DNA of 64,000 nucleotides from positions 15,690,342-15,754,341 of the forward strand of contig BROE01000013.1 in assembly GCA_036571765.1 (NCBI GenBank), written 5' to 3'. A model generated the notes under the pieces. It was given only the letters and a program-made list of their open reading frames with translations. It had not been told where the DNA came from and ran no database searches. The position numbers and the translations under genes are program-made. Source of the stretch: Plecoglossus altivelis (lineage: Eukaryota > Chordata > Actinopteri > Osmeriformes > Plecoglossidae). Positions 1 to 12,300 of this stretch are shown in pieces. Each line of letters begins with the position of its first letter. Position 1 is the first letter of the stretch.

Positions 1-1160
1 AATCTGACCTGGACAGACATGTTCAGTGCATGTGGGCATGAAAATAACCTTTTCTTCTCCGCTCTGGTAGATCAATACCGATGCCATTTGAGAAAGCCAT
101 TTGAGTCATAATGGTTTGTTATTTTTGAGGAGACCTACTGGTCCATTTTGTTTTGTTCAAAGGGTCATATACTGGCTACTCTCTGAGCGCACATTTTTTG
201 TAGTGCTGTGTTAGGTTTAAAAGGGAGAGTCACCAGCCTAAAAACAATCAGAATTGGATTGACCTCTGCTATTCCTCACACTTTATTACATATAAAATGA
301 AAGGAGAACTTTATGACTTTCAGGGAGTGTGTCTCACACAAGCTCAAATCTCTTATTCACCCCAACCACAAAGGCAGCAGATAGATTTTCCCACTCAACT
401 CATACAGACGTTATCTCTTGTCCATCTCTACTGCCACCCGCAGGTTGCACAAGAGACTGCGGATGGAATGTGACATGGAACATTGTAATGTCTTGATAGA
501 AAATGTAGCCAAATTGAGCTCTGGGTCAAACTACAGCGCAAAAACCTTGAGCAAGAGCCCCTTAAAAACACCCATGGGCCTTAATTATTCTACCGTTTGT
601 CTACTGAGAATGTCATTGAGGCTAACAACATGGAAACCTGCTAAATGAATGATAGCCATCATACTTACATAAGGTAATACACAGTCCAGAGGTATGTTTA
701 GGGGCATGACCCAGACAGACATGTGAAGCACAACAATGCAGGTCAGAAATGTGTGACATGACCCAACCTTCTGGGCTGACTTTAGGCAGCCCAAAACAAC
801 TCCCGACTAGGCCAAAGTTTAATTCCTTTCAGACGACTCAATTTTACATTCCCAAACCCTAAATTCTCATTTATTTATTTTTTTACATCTGAAATATATG
901 TTTGATTGACCGTATATATTCACATTATTAAGACGTTCAGTGTTTACAATGCACACTTCCATGTATACAGTTGAAGAACATCAGTCTTGATTGTGATTTT
1001 TGAAGATAAGGACGTGCTCGTGATTCACAGTCGTTTTTCTACAATGTACACAAATGATAAAGAATTGGAAACAATCAATTGGACATATGATTCACAGAAA
1101 GCGATGGATCAGGATCAGACATGGGTAAAGTTCATTCACGGTTATGGTCCCATTTGAACC
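1..1160. other. Upstream flank of CYP2R1, no gene recognised
   Basis: AT-rich intergenic DNA. The short open frames here (for example 418-648 on + and 585-794 on -) have no recognisable domain, no exon-like boundaries and no similarity I know. In other vertebrates the neighbour on this side is usually the calcitonin gene CALCA, but I see no calcitonin or CGRP coding sequence here. Confidence 0.6.
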
Positions 1161-1230
1161 TTCAGCCAATCTTTGTGTTGTAGAGGCGGGGGATAAAAAC
1201 CGTGCAAGATGATAGTCAGCAGCCGCCAGA
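1161..1230 (+). promoter_or_regulatory. CYP2R1: Candidate CYP2R1 core promoter
   Basis: A CCAAT box lies at 1164-1170, followed by a GC-rich GGCGGGG at 1185-1191 and a TATA-like GATAAAA at 1192-1198. The spacing would place transcription start near 1220-1230, about 50-60 nt before the ATG. The elements are read directly from the sequence; their use as a promoter is inferred. Confidence 0.45.
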
Positions 1231-1280
1231 CGTCTTTTTGCAGGAGAGATTCGACAAGAGAGGAAAACTTCTGATACACC

Positions 1281-3618
1281 ATGGTATCGATTAGACTCCC
1301 AATTCTAGCGCCGGTGTCGTATGAACATGCCGTCTTTAGTTTTAGTGGTCTTTTTATTGCTATTTTATTTCTTCTGCTGGTTCGTCAGCTGCTCAGACAG
1401 AGAAGACCTAAAGGATTCCCTCCTGGTCCATCACCGATTCCTATTATAGGGAACATTCTGTCTCTCGCCACGGAACCGCACGTCTTTCTGAGGAAACAGA
1501 GTGCTGTCCATGGACCGGTAAGTCACCAAATTTATACTTCAAAATGTAAATCACAACGTCTATTGTTTCCATGTAGCATTATCTATTCAACTATGAGAGT
1601 TTATTGAAATAGGATGGTATTAAGTTTGTTCAAAAGTATGTTGCGACTCTCAAAACACTCCGCGGGCGCACGGACGCACGCTCTCCAACATACCCCAACA
1701 CAGTGATCAGAACACGAAAGTTTATCAAGGTACCGTCGATGGACAGTCTTGCCCTTGTGCTTTGCGTCAGACAGAATTTCGTGAACAAAAGAGTAGGCTT
1801 TCTGCTGCGTTCCCAGGGTTTCGAAGAATGCCCAAGAAGCGCTGAGTCAGCCTGCCCCAGTAACAGTCTTGCTCACTCTCCGTACCTAACAAGAACATTG
1901 TGTCATATACAAAAGGGCGTCTGTTCCTCTGAAGAAATTGTTTGAGAAAATAAATAATGTGCAAAGAAACAATGTGCAAACAGACAACAATTACTTCAAC
2001 ATTCACTTTATTGTTATGTTAATTAAAGTTTTTTCTCGTTCAGATCTTCAGTCTTGACTTGGGAGGCATTTCGGCTGTCGTGTTGAACGGGTATGACGCA
2101 GTGAAGGAGTGCCTTTACCATCAAAGCGAGGTCTTTGCCGATCGACCATCCTTGCCTTTATTCATAAAGATGACAAAGATGGGCGGTAAGACACCTTTCC
2201 CCAAAAAGCTTCCACAAGCCTTCTCATAAGTCAACTGCAATTACATAAGCTGTCTTTGCTTGTCATTATTGCACCAAGTAGCTTTCAAGTACATTCCCTA
2301 CATCAGTTAAACTGAGGCAATCTCTTTGACTCTTTTAGGCCTCCTCAATAGTAAATATGGCAGAGGGTGGATAGAACACCGCAAGCTGGCTTCCAATACC
2401 TTCCGTTACTTTGGCAGTGGCCAAAAGATGTTTGAGAGGAAGATCTCGGAGGAATGCATGTTCTTCGTGGACGCCATGGACGAGCACAAGGGGAAGTCCT
2501 TCAACCCCAAACACCTCGTGACCAACGCAGTTTCCAACATCACCAACCTCATTATCTTCGGCCAGCGCTTCACCTACGACGACGGGCAGTTCCAGCACAT
2601 GATCCAGATCTTCAGCGAGAACGTGGAGCTGGCCGTCAGCGGGTGGGCGTTTCTCTACAACGCCTTCCCTTGGATCGAGCTGCTGCCCTTCGGAAAGCAC
2701 CAGAAGCTGTTCCACAACGCGGCCGAGGTCTACGACTTTCTGCTAGAGATCATCGAGCGTTTCTCTCAGGGCCGGGTGCAGCAGGCACCGCGACACTACA
2801 TAGACGCCTACCTGGATGAGCTGGAGCAGAGCAGAGGAGACCTCGGCTCTTCCTACTCCAGAGAGAACCTGATATACAGCGTGGGTGAGCTCATCATCGC
2901 CGGTACAGAGACCACCACCAACGCCCTGCGCTGGGCCATGCTCTACGTTGCCCTTTATCCCAACATACAAGGTCAGTTCACAGGCAACCTAATCACAGTC
3001 TAAACCCACAAGAGTCCATGATAACCAGATAATTCCAATATTCTGAAGGCACCTTTGCTTGTTTTATTGAGCATCAATCGTTTATCTGTTATTTATTTAT
3101 TATATATCTGTTAAATGTATCTGTTAAATGTATGCGTTAAGTGCCTAACACAAATCGAGATTTACATAGATCGAAACATTTATTGACGATGATTAGAATC
3201 CCAGTCAGCAGGCATGCAGGCCTGTCGTCCACAGTAACATTATACTGACAGTGTTGCTGTCTGTTTGTGTTGCCCCAGAGAGGCTCCACAAGGAGATTGA
3301 CACCGTGCTGCAGGGGGGTCGACCCCCCTCGCTGGAAGACAAGCAGAAGATGCCCTACGTGGAGGCGGTGATCCATGAAGTGCTGCGCTTCTGTAACATC
3401 GTCCCCCTGGGGATCTTCCGTGCCACCTCCCAGGATGCCCTGGTCAGCGGGTACTCCATCCCAAAGGGCACCATGGTCATCTCAAACCTGTACTCGGTCA
3501 ACTTTGATGAGAAGTACTGGACCGACCCAGAGGTGTTCTCACCTCAGCGGTTCCTGGACAGCAAAGGGAACTTTGTGAGACGGGAAGCCTTCCTCCCCTT
3601 CTCTCTGGGTGAGTTATG

Positions 3619-3670
<52 letters not shown>

Positions 3671-4363
3671 CTCTCTCTCTCCCACTCTTCCTCAGTCTCT
3701 GTGTGATTACTGATTGTTCTGAACAGCTATGGTTGCTGGCATGAAACTACATTCTCCAGTCATGACCTCATTAGATTTGAAGTCAGATGTAATAAAGTGG
3801 TCTAGATGTGCAATCCTAATCACCACTGTGAGCTCTTAGCGTCTACACTGGAGAGTTGTCCCTTGGGGTCATTACTGACTGTCTTCATTGCTGAGAGAAA
3901 AACAAACTGACAAAGTTAAAACACACCACAACATACCACACCAAAGCTCATTTTTAATAGGGCTAATATCTGCCTGAAAAGAGTGTCTTACTTCATTGCA
4001 AGTTCCCAAACATTCACCCGAAGCTTCTTTAAAAGATGCACTGTTTCTATTGGATCAAGTGATCCTAGTGGGAGTCAGAGAGAAAAATGGGGATGAGGAA
4101 GTCTAGCTTTAGCCAGACAATATGATGTGTGTCTGCGTGTTGTCACATCCAGAGCTGATACCAGAGTGTGTTTCTCCTCAGGGAGGCGTTGCTGTCTGGG
4201 TGAGCAGTTAGCCAGGATGGAGATGTTCCTCTTCTTCACTACCATGCTGCAGAGGTTCCACCTGCAGTTCCCTCCTGGCACCGTGCCCAGCCTCACCCCC
4301 AAACTGGGAATGACCCTTCAACCCCTACCCTACTCCATCTGTGCTGTCCGGAGGCAGCCATGA
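1281..4363 (+). CDS. CYP2R1: Vitamin D 25-hydroxylase, cytochrome P450 2R1 (5 exons, complete)
   Basis: Microsomal P450 that hydroxylates vitamin D at C-25, the first activation step, mainly in liver. Coding exons: 1281-1517, 2044-2185, 2339-2971, 3279-3608, 4182-4363. All introns are GT-AG and phases join without a stop, giving about 507 residues (human about 501). An N-terminal membrane anchor lies at about residues 18-36, followed by the proline-rich hinge FPPGPSPIP. The I-helix oxygen-activation motif AGTETT is at 314-319, the K-helix ExxR (E371-R374) in HEVLRFCNIVPLGI, and the haem loop FSLGRRCCLGE with Cys452 as the expected iron ligand. The start is chosen because ATG has a strong ACCATGG context and an in-frame TGA lies 6 nt upstream. 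The family is distinguished from other CYP2 enzymes by GGLLNSKYGRGW and the phrase around PFGKH. It converges on PDE3B, as in mammals. Confidence 0.97.
3621..3681. repeat. (CA)n-(CT)n microsatellite in CYP2R1 intron 4
   Basis: About 23 CA units followed by about 7 CT units, starting 12 nt after the exon 4 donor. Probably length-polymorphic. Confidence 0.95.
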
Positions 4364-5133
4364 ACCCCCGCTCCACCCCCAACGCGCACGCCCTCCCCCT
4401 GACACACAGACAGACAGGCTGCCAGACAGAGACAAAAACAGCTGGCCTTGCCTCTCTGAACTTCACTGATTTACACAGAAGTGCTCCCAGTTCCAAGCAC
4501 TGCCCGGTGGGAGCTTTTCTCAGCATTTGCATGTTTGCACAGTACTGTTTGTAGGAGCAAAGGAGCATCTGAACGGTTACCAAAGAGGTCCAGGTGAGCA
4601 CCATGAGTGTGTGAACGTTTTAACCAGCAGCGCTTCCAACAGTATGAATCAGCATTTCCCCTGGTGTGTTATCTCACCTCCTGATACTGGACTGGGCCAT
4701 GAGGCCATGGTGCCTTACGAGGGGGTTGAGGGACGTTATGACTGAGTGGACCTCTGTGATGGTCCGAGGCCCTGTCCCCTCTCTTTTCTCAGCCTGACTA
4801 AAGGAGAAGAGATCCATTTCAGCTGTAGCAGCTGGAAAGGGAATTTAAACAAGATGTATTTCCTAGAAAGTCTTGTACATGTATATTGACCTGGACTCAG
4901 GCAATCTATTACATCTGAACCAACACTGAGCTTCCTCCAAGAACAACCCTCCATGGAAAATAATTATGCCAGAGAGTTGCAAGAACTGCAGTGGGTTTCC
5001 AGAACTGCAAAGCGATGTAATAGGTTATCTGACCTCCAGAAGATTGCAACCTCAAAGTTCTGACTTGGTATGTTGGACAATGACATGATGGTGCTACATT
5101 TGAGAGTGTTCATAGACTGTCGTAAGTAAGCAA

Positions 5134-5139
5134 AATAAA
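5134..5139 (+). promoter_or_regulatory. CYP2R1: CYP2R1 polyadenylation signal AATAAA
   Basis: A canonical AATAAA about 770 nt after the stop codon, followed by a T-rich and GT-containing stretch at 5141-5185 that fits a downstream element. This implies a 3' UTR of about 0.8 kb. Confidence 0.7.
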
Positions 5140-7686
5140 CGTTTTTTTAAGCTTTGTTCTCCACTATTCATGTTCTTTCTGGTGAGTGAGTCTTGATTAG
5201 ATATCCCGCTTCAGTTATGATATCACTGTGCCACGTACACACACTACACGTCTTCATATCACATTCTATGAGCTGGCCTCCGTTCAGTCCAGACTAAGGG
5301 CAAACCAGGATACAAACGCCTAGTATAACTCATACCCAAGTACCTAGGGATTAACGGTGTTATCTTAACCACAACACTATCTTCTATCCAGAGAGACTAC
5401 AGATGTGCTCATTCTTCGCCCAGCCCAGCTCATGTTTTAGATGGATTTGATTCCTGCTGATCATTGGACAGCCAGCAGACGCCGTTTTACCAATCGGAGA
5501 GACGGAAAACTGCTGGATCGTACATGGAGTGAATATGATCTGCCCTACCATCTGCATGACAGCTCATGATGTTACAGTCCTGGAAACATCGGCAGCCTCC
5601 TCTGACTGCATGTCTGGTCTCTGGTCTCCATGTTCCCATAAAAGTCAACCATTTACCTGGTCATATCTGATGGCTATTTAAACAGACATTTAAGCTGCAG
5701 AGGGGTTCACACTGAGGTCAGAAACTGGACTAGAACAGCATGCAGCGGTAAGGACTATAACTCAGGTAACTCAGACAATCAGGAGGTTGCATTCCAACAT
5801 ACTGTAAATACATACTGCACAGACAGACTCTTTCTCTCCCTCTGAAACAAAGAACAGTAAAACAAACGGAGATGTCGGGATTATTTTAGGGATGGTGTTT
5901 TATGACAGCTATAAATAACAACAAAAATCTGTTTTCCCCACAGTGTTGATAAGGTTGAACGGTTACATCAGACATACGTATATCTAAATGCTACATAAGG
6001 ATAACAGGCATTCCTAGATGTATTTATGACGAGAACATTTGGAGGACACTGTTGTGTGTGAGACTGCACAGTGAGAAGCCAACAAACACTGGACTTTTAC
6101 AAACATAATGAGCCATAAAATGGGAGGTGGTGGTTGAGGTCGTGGTGCTGTGGGCAATCCTGCATCCGTCCATCAGCGAGACAGAAGACTCCAGTCCCCA
6201 CTCAGTAGGGGGGGGGGCACTGGGGAGTTCAAGGAAGCCTTCCACACCTGGTTTCTCCACTGTCACATTGAACATGGTGGATGTTAAGCTCTGAGCATTC
6301 TTCACCACACTCAACCCCTGGGCAAGGGGTGCGGGGTAGGGGTAGGGATGGGGGTGGGGGACTATCTGGGTGCCTGGAGACCAGGCAGGGACAGTTTGGC
6401 ACTGGTTGGGTTGACTGAGAAACAACACAGAGTTACAAGATCAAACCAAGACTGAGAGAGTGGTTATGACAAGGAGCAGGGAGACGCTGAATCCAAAAGA
6501 AAAAATAAACAAAACACCAAACCCACAGTTCCACATCTGTACTGTAAATAGTATTAGATAAAAACTCTGGAAACAAGATGGTAATTACAGGGTCTCAATG
6601 TACAATATATGTCAGCTGCGTGTAGAAAACAGATGCATTCAGTTGATTAATTAAAAAATATAATATATTTATATATTTATATGCAGATACTCTTTTTGTG
6701 CAGAGGCTAAACACTTGTTTGGTAGTAAAATGTGCACATTTATATCTATTTTTTTTGTCTTTAAATATACTAGCTTGATTTACACTGCCTACTTGAGAAC
6801 ATCTCCACTCGGGAGAAGATGACAGGACAAGGTGAGTGGAGGGCTGAGGCTTGCAAGGCTGCCTAGCCTTCCATCAAAACGCTTTTCTAGTGGAATGCCT
6901 AGAGTTATTACAGACAAAAATATAGAACTATTAGTATTAAACCTGCCTCATGGTTCAGAATAAGAAAATATAAAAACAAAACCAAAGTGATGGTGAAACC
7001 CTGGATCACTTCTCTACACACTGGCCTGGTTATGGGTTCGTCAAAAAAAAGGTGTCTACCTCAAAACAATCCGTTTCTGCAGAATGAGAGAAACAGAAGA
7101 AAAAAAAAATACAAATAAATCAATGATGCTGGAGTATGTTGTGTAAAAAACAATGCTGAGAACAATGCCATCCAAAACATCTCCAGCGGATATACTGGTA
7201 TGTGAATCACCATGGGATTTCACCGCCAGAGTTCAGATTCTGCTTTGCTGCAAACAGATCTTTGCAGTTAACTGACAGTTGAGGATCCCAAATCTACAGT
7301 GAGGTCTTTAATAGGTAACAATGCAAACAGCACTAGTGAGCAGCTGTGTTTGAGTGACAGAAAGACAACATGAACTATCCTTTCTCACCACGGAGCATTT
7401 CAATTGCTTGAATGTGTTTTCAAGTTGTTCGTACAAAGATTAAAAACCATTTCAGTCACCCAGATTCGATTTTCTTTGATTTAAAAGCGTGTTTAAAATC
7501 AACAAGTTCTCGCAAATAATTATTCAACTTCACGTGAATCCTGAGTAACCGTGAAAAATAGATACAAATCAAAACAAACATAAAGGAAAAAAAAAATCCC
7601 TTCAATGGAACAGGACTCCTGTTCTGAATGCAACATGCTTAACACCAGAGGACAAGTTATTGATTGGCAACCAAGCATTCCTGAAA

Positions 7687-7765
7687 ATACACACACGCAC
7701 ACACGCGCGCACACAGGCTCACATACACCCGTATACGCTCACATACAAGCGCACGCACACGCAAA
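7687..7765. repeat. CA-rich imperfect microsatellite
   Basis: ACAC and ACGC units interrupted by short non-repeat words such as GGCTCACATACAC. Confidence 0.8.
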
Positions 7766-7956
7766 CACACCCACAAACCAAATGAAAATCAAACGCACAC
7801 TTAAAAGAAGAGTAAAACCAAAAGGCAGGTATGACTAAACGGCATCAAAAACGATGCAGGTATAATGCTCATTATCAGTCAGCATTGCCACAATGTCTCT
7901 GAGACTTAGTCGGTGATACAGTGTTTCGTGTCGCCAGCAAGGGGAGAGGACTGCAC

Positions 7957-8073
7957 TGTCCCAGGGACTGACCCAGGGACTGGACCCAGGGACTGGACCC
8001 AGGAACTGGACCAAGGGACTGACCCAGGGACTGACCCAGGAACTGGACCAAGGGACTGACCCAGGGACTCAGG
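7957..8073. repeat. Short-unit minisatellite (about 12-13 bp unit)
   Basis: About nine tandem copies of a unit like CCCAGGGACTGGA, varying between GGGACTGACC, GGGACTGGACC and GGAACTGGACCAA. A mixed pattern of two unit types repeats as a higher-order block near 8001-8060. Confidence 0.85.
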
Positions 8074-8629
8074 AAAAAAAGTTCAGACAGGCACATTTGA
8101 TATATAGGTCTACAATATTCCTGACATGGAGTCTGAAACAGTCTCAGTCTATTGTCTTTCCATGTTTGAACTGTTTGCTTTGGTAACAGGTGTCAATCAT
8201 GTCAAGGTGTTGTTTTTGATTCTTCTTCTACTTCTATTTTAAATAGTATGCTTTTCTTTTAGTACCTAAAGGAGAGTTAAGCGCTCTGCGTTCAAGGCAG
8301 CATTACAGCCAGGTCACCTTGGAGGGCTGGGCTCTGCTGGGCCCATCCATCCTAGTCCTCCACACCAGGTCTGAGGACGGCCCGCGGCTCTCTTCATCAT
8401 CTAGCGGTGATAAATGGATCGTCCCCACTAATGGACCGCCTACGAACCGGGAAACTCCCTCCATTTACTTATTGAACTCACCGATGATAGCCCACAATCC
8501 GGAAATTCCAGTCAACTGGAGCCTCCCAAGTAAGGTGCGCTTCTCCTCTACTCTAATCCCCATCTCCCCTCCTCAGTTCCCATCATTCCCATCCATTTCC
8601 ATATCCACATGCCAAATCCACGCCAGCCC

Positions 8630-9037
8630 CAGTCTCTCTCTCTCTCTCTCCCACAACTCTCCTAAGCTCTCCATCGAGTCCTATCTCCACCTCGTCGTCT
8701 CTCTCTCTCCTTCTTCTCTCTCTCCACTCACTCTCTCATCCCTTTCCTCCTTCTCCTCTCTCTCTCTCTCTCGGTCTTCTCCTCTCTCCTCATCTTCTGC
8801 TCACGTCTACTCTCTCTCTCTCTCCCTCTCATACTCTCCCACTCTCTCGTCTCTCTACTCTCTCTCTACTCTCTCTCTCTCCAGTCTCTCTCTCTTCCAT
8901 CTTCGCTCTCTCTCTCATCGCTCTCTCTCTCTCGAACTCTCCAAAACTTGTCTCTCTCCTCCTCATGCCTCTGGCTCTCTCCCTCCCTCTTTACGCTCTC
9001 GCTCTCTCTCTCTCTCGCCTCTTCGCTCTCTCCTCCT
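8630..9037. repeat. Long polypyrimidine (CT)n-rich tract
   Basis: About 400 bp that is almost entirely C and T on the + strand, with many (CT)n and (TC)n runs and short interruptions. It lies just beyond the PDE3B stop, so if the 3' UTR reaches it the transcript would carry a long GA-rich purine tract. The 257-residue plus-strand open frame here is a low-complexity artefact. Confidence 0.9.
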
Positions 9038-9308
9038 CTCCTTCTACCTCATCTCTAAGGAACAACTCATGCCCAACTGCACCGAGATTTAGTCATCGTG
9101 GCAGTGGCGGCACAGTGACAACTTCGATGTGTGCGAGCCACACCAAGCAGGTGTGCTGTTGTCCGTCTTAGCCAATGTGTGTGTGGGGATGTGTGTGAGC
9201 GTGTGTGAGGGAGAATGGGGGGGGGTGTTGGGGGGGTGGGCTTGAGGGTCTCTTGCCCTCACTCCTCCCCCCTGTCTTCCTGGCTCTGTCCCTGGTCCTC
9301 CTGGACTG

Positions 9309-12300
9309 CTACGGCCGCTCCTCCCCCTCCTCCTCCTCCTGGATCACCTGGATGTCGTCAGACGGGGATGAGGGCGACGGGGGCAGGCTGTCGGACTGCT
9401 GCTGCTTGCTGAGCTCCTTGCACTTCTCCTCCTCCTCGATGGTCTTCTTCCACACCTTGTGGTTGTCCGTCAGGTGCTGCATGATGTTGCAGAACAGCCT
9501 GCGGCGGCCCTTCCTCCTTTCTGCGTGGGAAGGAGGGGGTTGGAGAACGCTCAGTAAACCCAAACGCCGCCCTTAAACAGCGAACAACGTGCCATGACCA
9601 GAACATGACATGCGTTCACTGGACATTTCCTTTCTTGCTACATTCCTTCAAAAGTGCATCTGCGACTCGACTGCCTCGCCTCAGACGAGGGCAAGTCACG
9701 ATGACCATAATTCTTACTTGGTTCAATGTCCTCCTCCAGCTCATCTTCATCAGTTTCAGTGTCGTCCACCTGATCTTCCTCTTCCTCCTCCTCCTCCGAG
9801 CCCTCCTCGTCGATCCAGTAGCCTGGCAACAGGCCCGCCGCGTCGTAAGAGTTGCACAGAGGCCCGACAATGTGGGTGATGAACGACTCCTGCAGCTTGG
9901 CCAGCTGGGGCGAGGATCGGTCCATGAAGGGGCTGATGGGTAATTCCAAACTGGCCTCCTCATCTCCCTAGAGAAGACAGATCCAATACGTGTTTATTTC
10001 TGGGTGCCAACGGGTCAAAGTTCCAAACCAAGATGAACGTGTGCGTTTCCTCACAGGCGCCTGGCTCACCTGTTCGTAGAACTCGTTCACGATGCCCTCT
10101 GTCCACTTGAGGTGGAGGTCGCGACCTTTGGCAGGCCCGTTGATGTCTGCCAGCTTGATGCAGATCTGGCACACAAGCAACCTGTCGTTCTCGTTGGTCC
10201 AGTCGATTCCTGGACTGTTCACATCATTCACCTATTTATAGCAAAACACAAACACACGCAGCTGTTTAACTTCCATTTCTTGGCAAAGGTTCATGCTTTT
10301 TGACATTGGATTGACATAACAGGCTTTTTGTCAGATCAGTCATAACACAGCGGTGCGTCTGTTTTCAATTCGATCAGTGAAGTGACAGACCTTCGAGTTG
10401 AACTCTGCCAGGAAGTCGAAGTGCTTCTTCAAGTCTGTGGCCAGGATGGCCTCGATGACCAAGAAACGGAAGCGTTTGAACTCCACATGGTCCAGGTTGG
10501 CCAGGAAGTTGAACTCGGGCTGGGAAAGGTACAGACTCCAGGCAGACGCGGCGTGGTGGTTCTCCAGAACCGAGCGGTCGTTGTAAAGCACCGCCTGGGG
10601 GAAGATAAGCGTCATGATGAGGCGAAGGGAATGAACACGCAAGAGGAGAGAGGTTCCAGGTGTCCAGATAAGGGAATGAGAGGAAAGGAGGGTGAGGTTT
10701 AGATTAACATTAGGAAACAGAGTAGAACTGTGAGGTAAAGATGTGTGGAAAGCGAGGTGGAGGACTTTGGGTCATCCTGAGCAGGGTGGCAGCACCAGAC
10801 AAGACTGTTTGTCACCGAGGATCAATAGATTCTGGGATCCCTCTTGTTACGCTCAATCATTTTCCAGGGACCTTTACGCAAGTGTAACATAATCGAGTCT
10901 GATAAACAGGAGCGCTCTGTAAACAGTCAGCTAGTCTAACCTAGAAAAACCTATTCCTAATAAAAGCTTATCCTTGTGCAATACCTCAAGGAAATGGATA
11001 CGGACTATCCCAAGGTTAGAATTGGAGGTTTTACATGGAAAAACAGTACCAACCAAGTCCGTTCAGCTTTAGAGCTGAAAAATCTAATTCGTTCTCAGAG
11101 TTACAGATCCACATTATACTGTTGCATAATCGCTAAGAAAGAGTCTAGGATTCTCACACATCCCACCTTTGGGAGCACCGACTATCAGGTAATCATGGTT
11201 CTTGGGGAAATCTTGATGTGAGGAGCAGCAGGGTTTACCTGAGGGGCGTTAGTGGCGACGAGGAAGGCGTTGGTGCGGCCCGGGTGGTCGTAGTCGTGCA
11301 TGGCCGCTGCTACGTAGAGAGCCATGAGCTCCAGGGCAGGGATGTTCCAGGCCAGGCACCCGTAGCTGTCGTCCGAGATGGACGAGCTCTTGGAGGAGGC
11401 GTAGGACACGCGGCCTGGGGAGATGCCGCTGTCTGAATCTGTTTCCAACCACACAGAGATACGGTCTCAGCCAGGAAACGCTAGGCCTGGCCTGAATTTA
11501 CACTTCTTCCATAGTGAGCGGAGGGCTGTTGGCTGAGGGTGAGATGATCCGTCATGGCTCTGGAGGAACCAAGGTCTCGACAGACTCAGATAGAGGAGTC
11601 TGAGGGAAGGGTTGAGCTGGATTTGGAAGCTGGGCCAGACAGGGCTGCGGGTGACTCACTCAGCTGCACCGTTCTACTAATGCACAGAGCCAAAACACCA
11701 GCGAGATACGCTGAGCGAAGTCTCGCCAGATCTGTATCACGATGGAGTCTTATCATCTTGCTGCTTATCTCTCACTCTGTCTCTCTTTCTTTGCCTCTCC
11801 CTAGCTCATCTTTATCCCCCCCACCCTCCTCCTCTTTCTCTCTGTCTCTCTCGATGTCTCTCTCTCTCTCTCTCTCTCCACCCTGTCTGATGGCAGCTGC
11901 TCTGCTGGCAGCCAGTGAAGGAATGGTCAGTGAGAGAGGTATAATGTGTTCCGAATGGATCAGGGAACATAAAACAGAATTAGCCAAGACAGGCCTGGGG
12001 ATTGTGGCGATTCAGACCCTCCCATCTCTGGGTCAGGAGGAGGGCCCATTAAGCCCTGTAAGAAAGTGTATGTCCTCCTGCAATCCCACACCAGTTAAAC
12101 AAATCTATTGAGATCCTCATCTTGAGGGTATTTAATCCAGGACTTGGCTAGTTTACTCAAATCCGTAGGAATCCATCGTCAGTGCTTACCTGTGTCACTT
12201 CCTGTCACATGCTCATTGTGGATCTGCTGGAACCCTGGGATTGGACGGGTGGTCAGGTACCAAACAGCGTGGAGCACGTCAGTAGCATGGACACGGTTGT

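Larger units (their letters stand above)
5160..9308. other. Convergent intergenic region and PDE3B 3' flank
   Basis: Between the CYP2R1 poly(A) signal and the PDE3B stop there is no recognisable gene. The open frames here (6024-6428 -, 8319-9092 +) are low-complexity or anonymous. Part of it must be the PDE3B 3' UTR. No canonical AATAAA was found on the minus strand; an ATTAAA (TTTAAT on +, 7307-7312) is one possible poly(A) signal about 2 kb downstream of the stop, with low confidence. The region carries the CA-rich, minisatellite and CT-rich repeats listed separately. Confidence 0.6.

Noticed and set aside
1..1280. Search for the CALCA gene expected next to CYP2R1
   Set aside because: No calcitonin or CGRP-like coding sequence is present; it may lie further upstream.
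3277..3280. Second possible AG at the CYP2R1 exon 4 acceptor (CAGAG)
   Set aside because: The two AGs are 2 nt apart, so use of the second would break the reading frame. The first one is in phase.
6024..6428. 134-codon minus-strand open frame between CYP2R1 and PDE3B
   Set aside because: Proline-rich anonymous sequence in probable 3' flank. No family match.
8319..9092. 257-codon plus-strand open frame rich in Ser and Leu
   Set aside because: It lies in a (CT)n-rich tract, which codes Ser/Leu/Arg runs with few stops in any frame. No domain and no exon structure.
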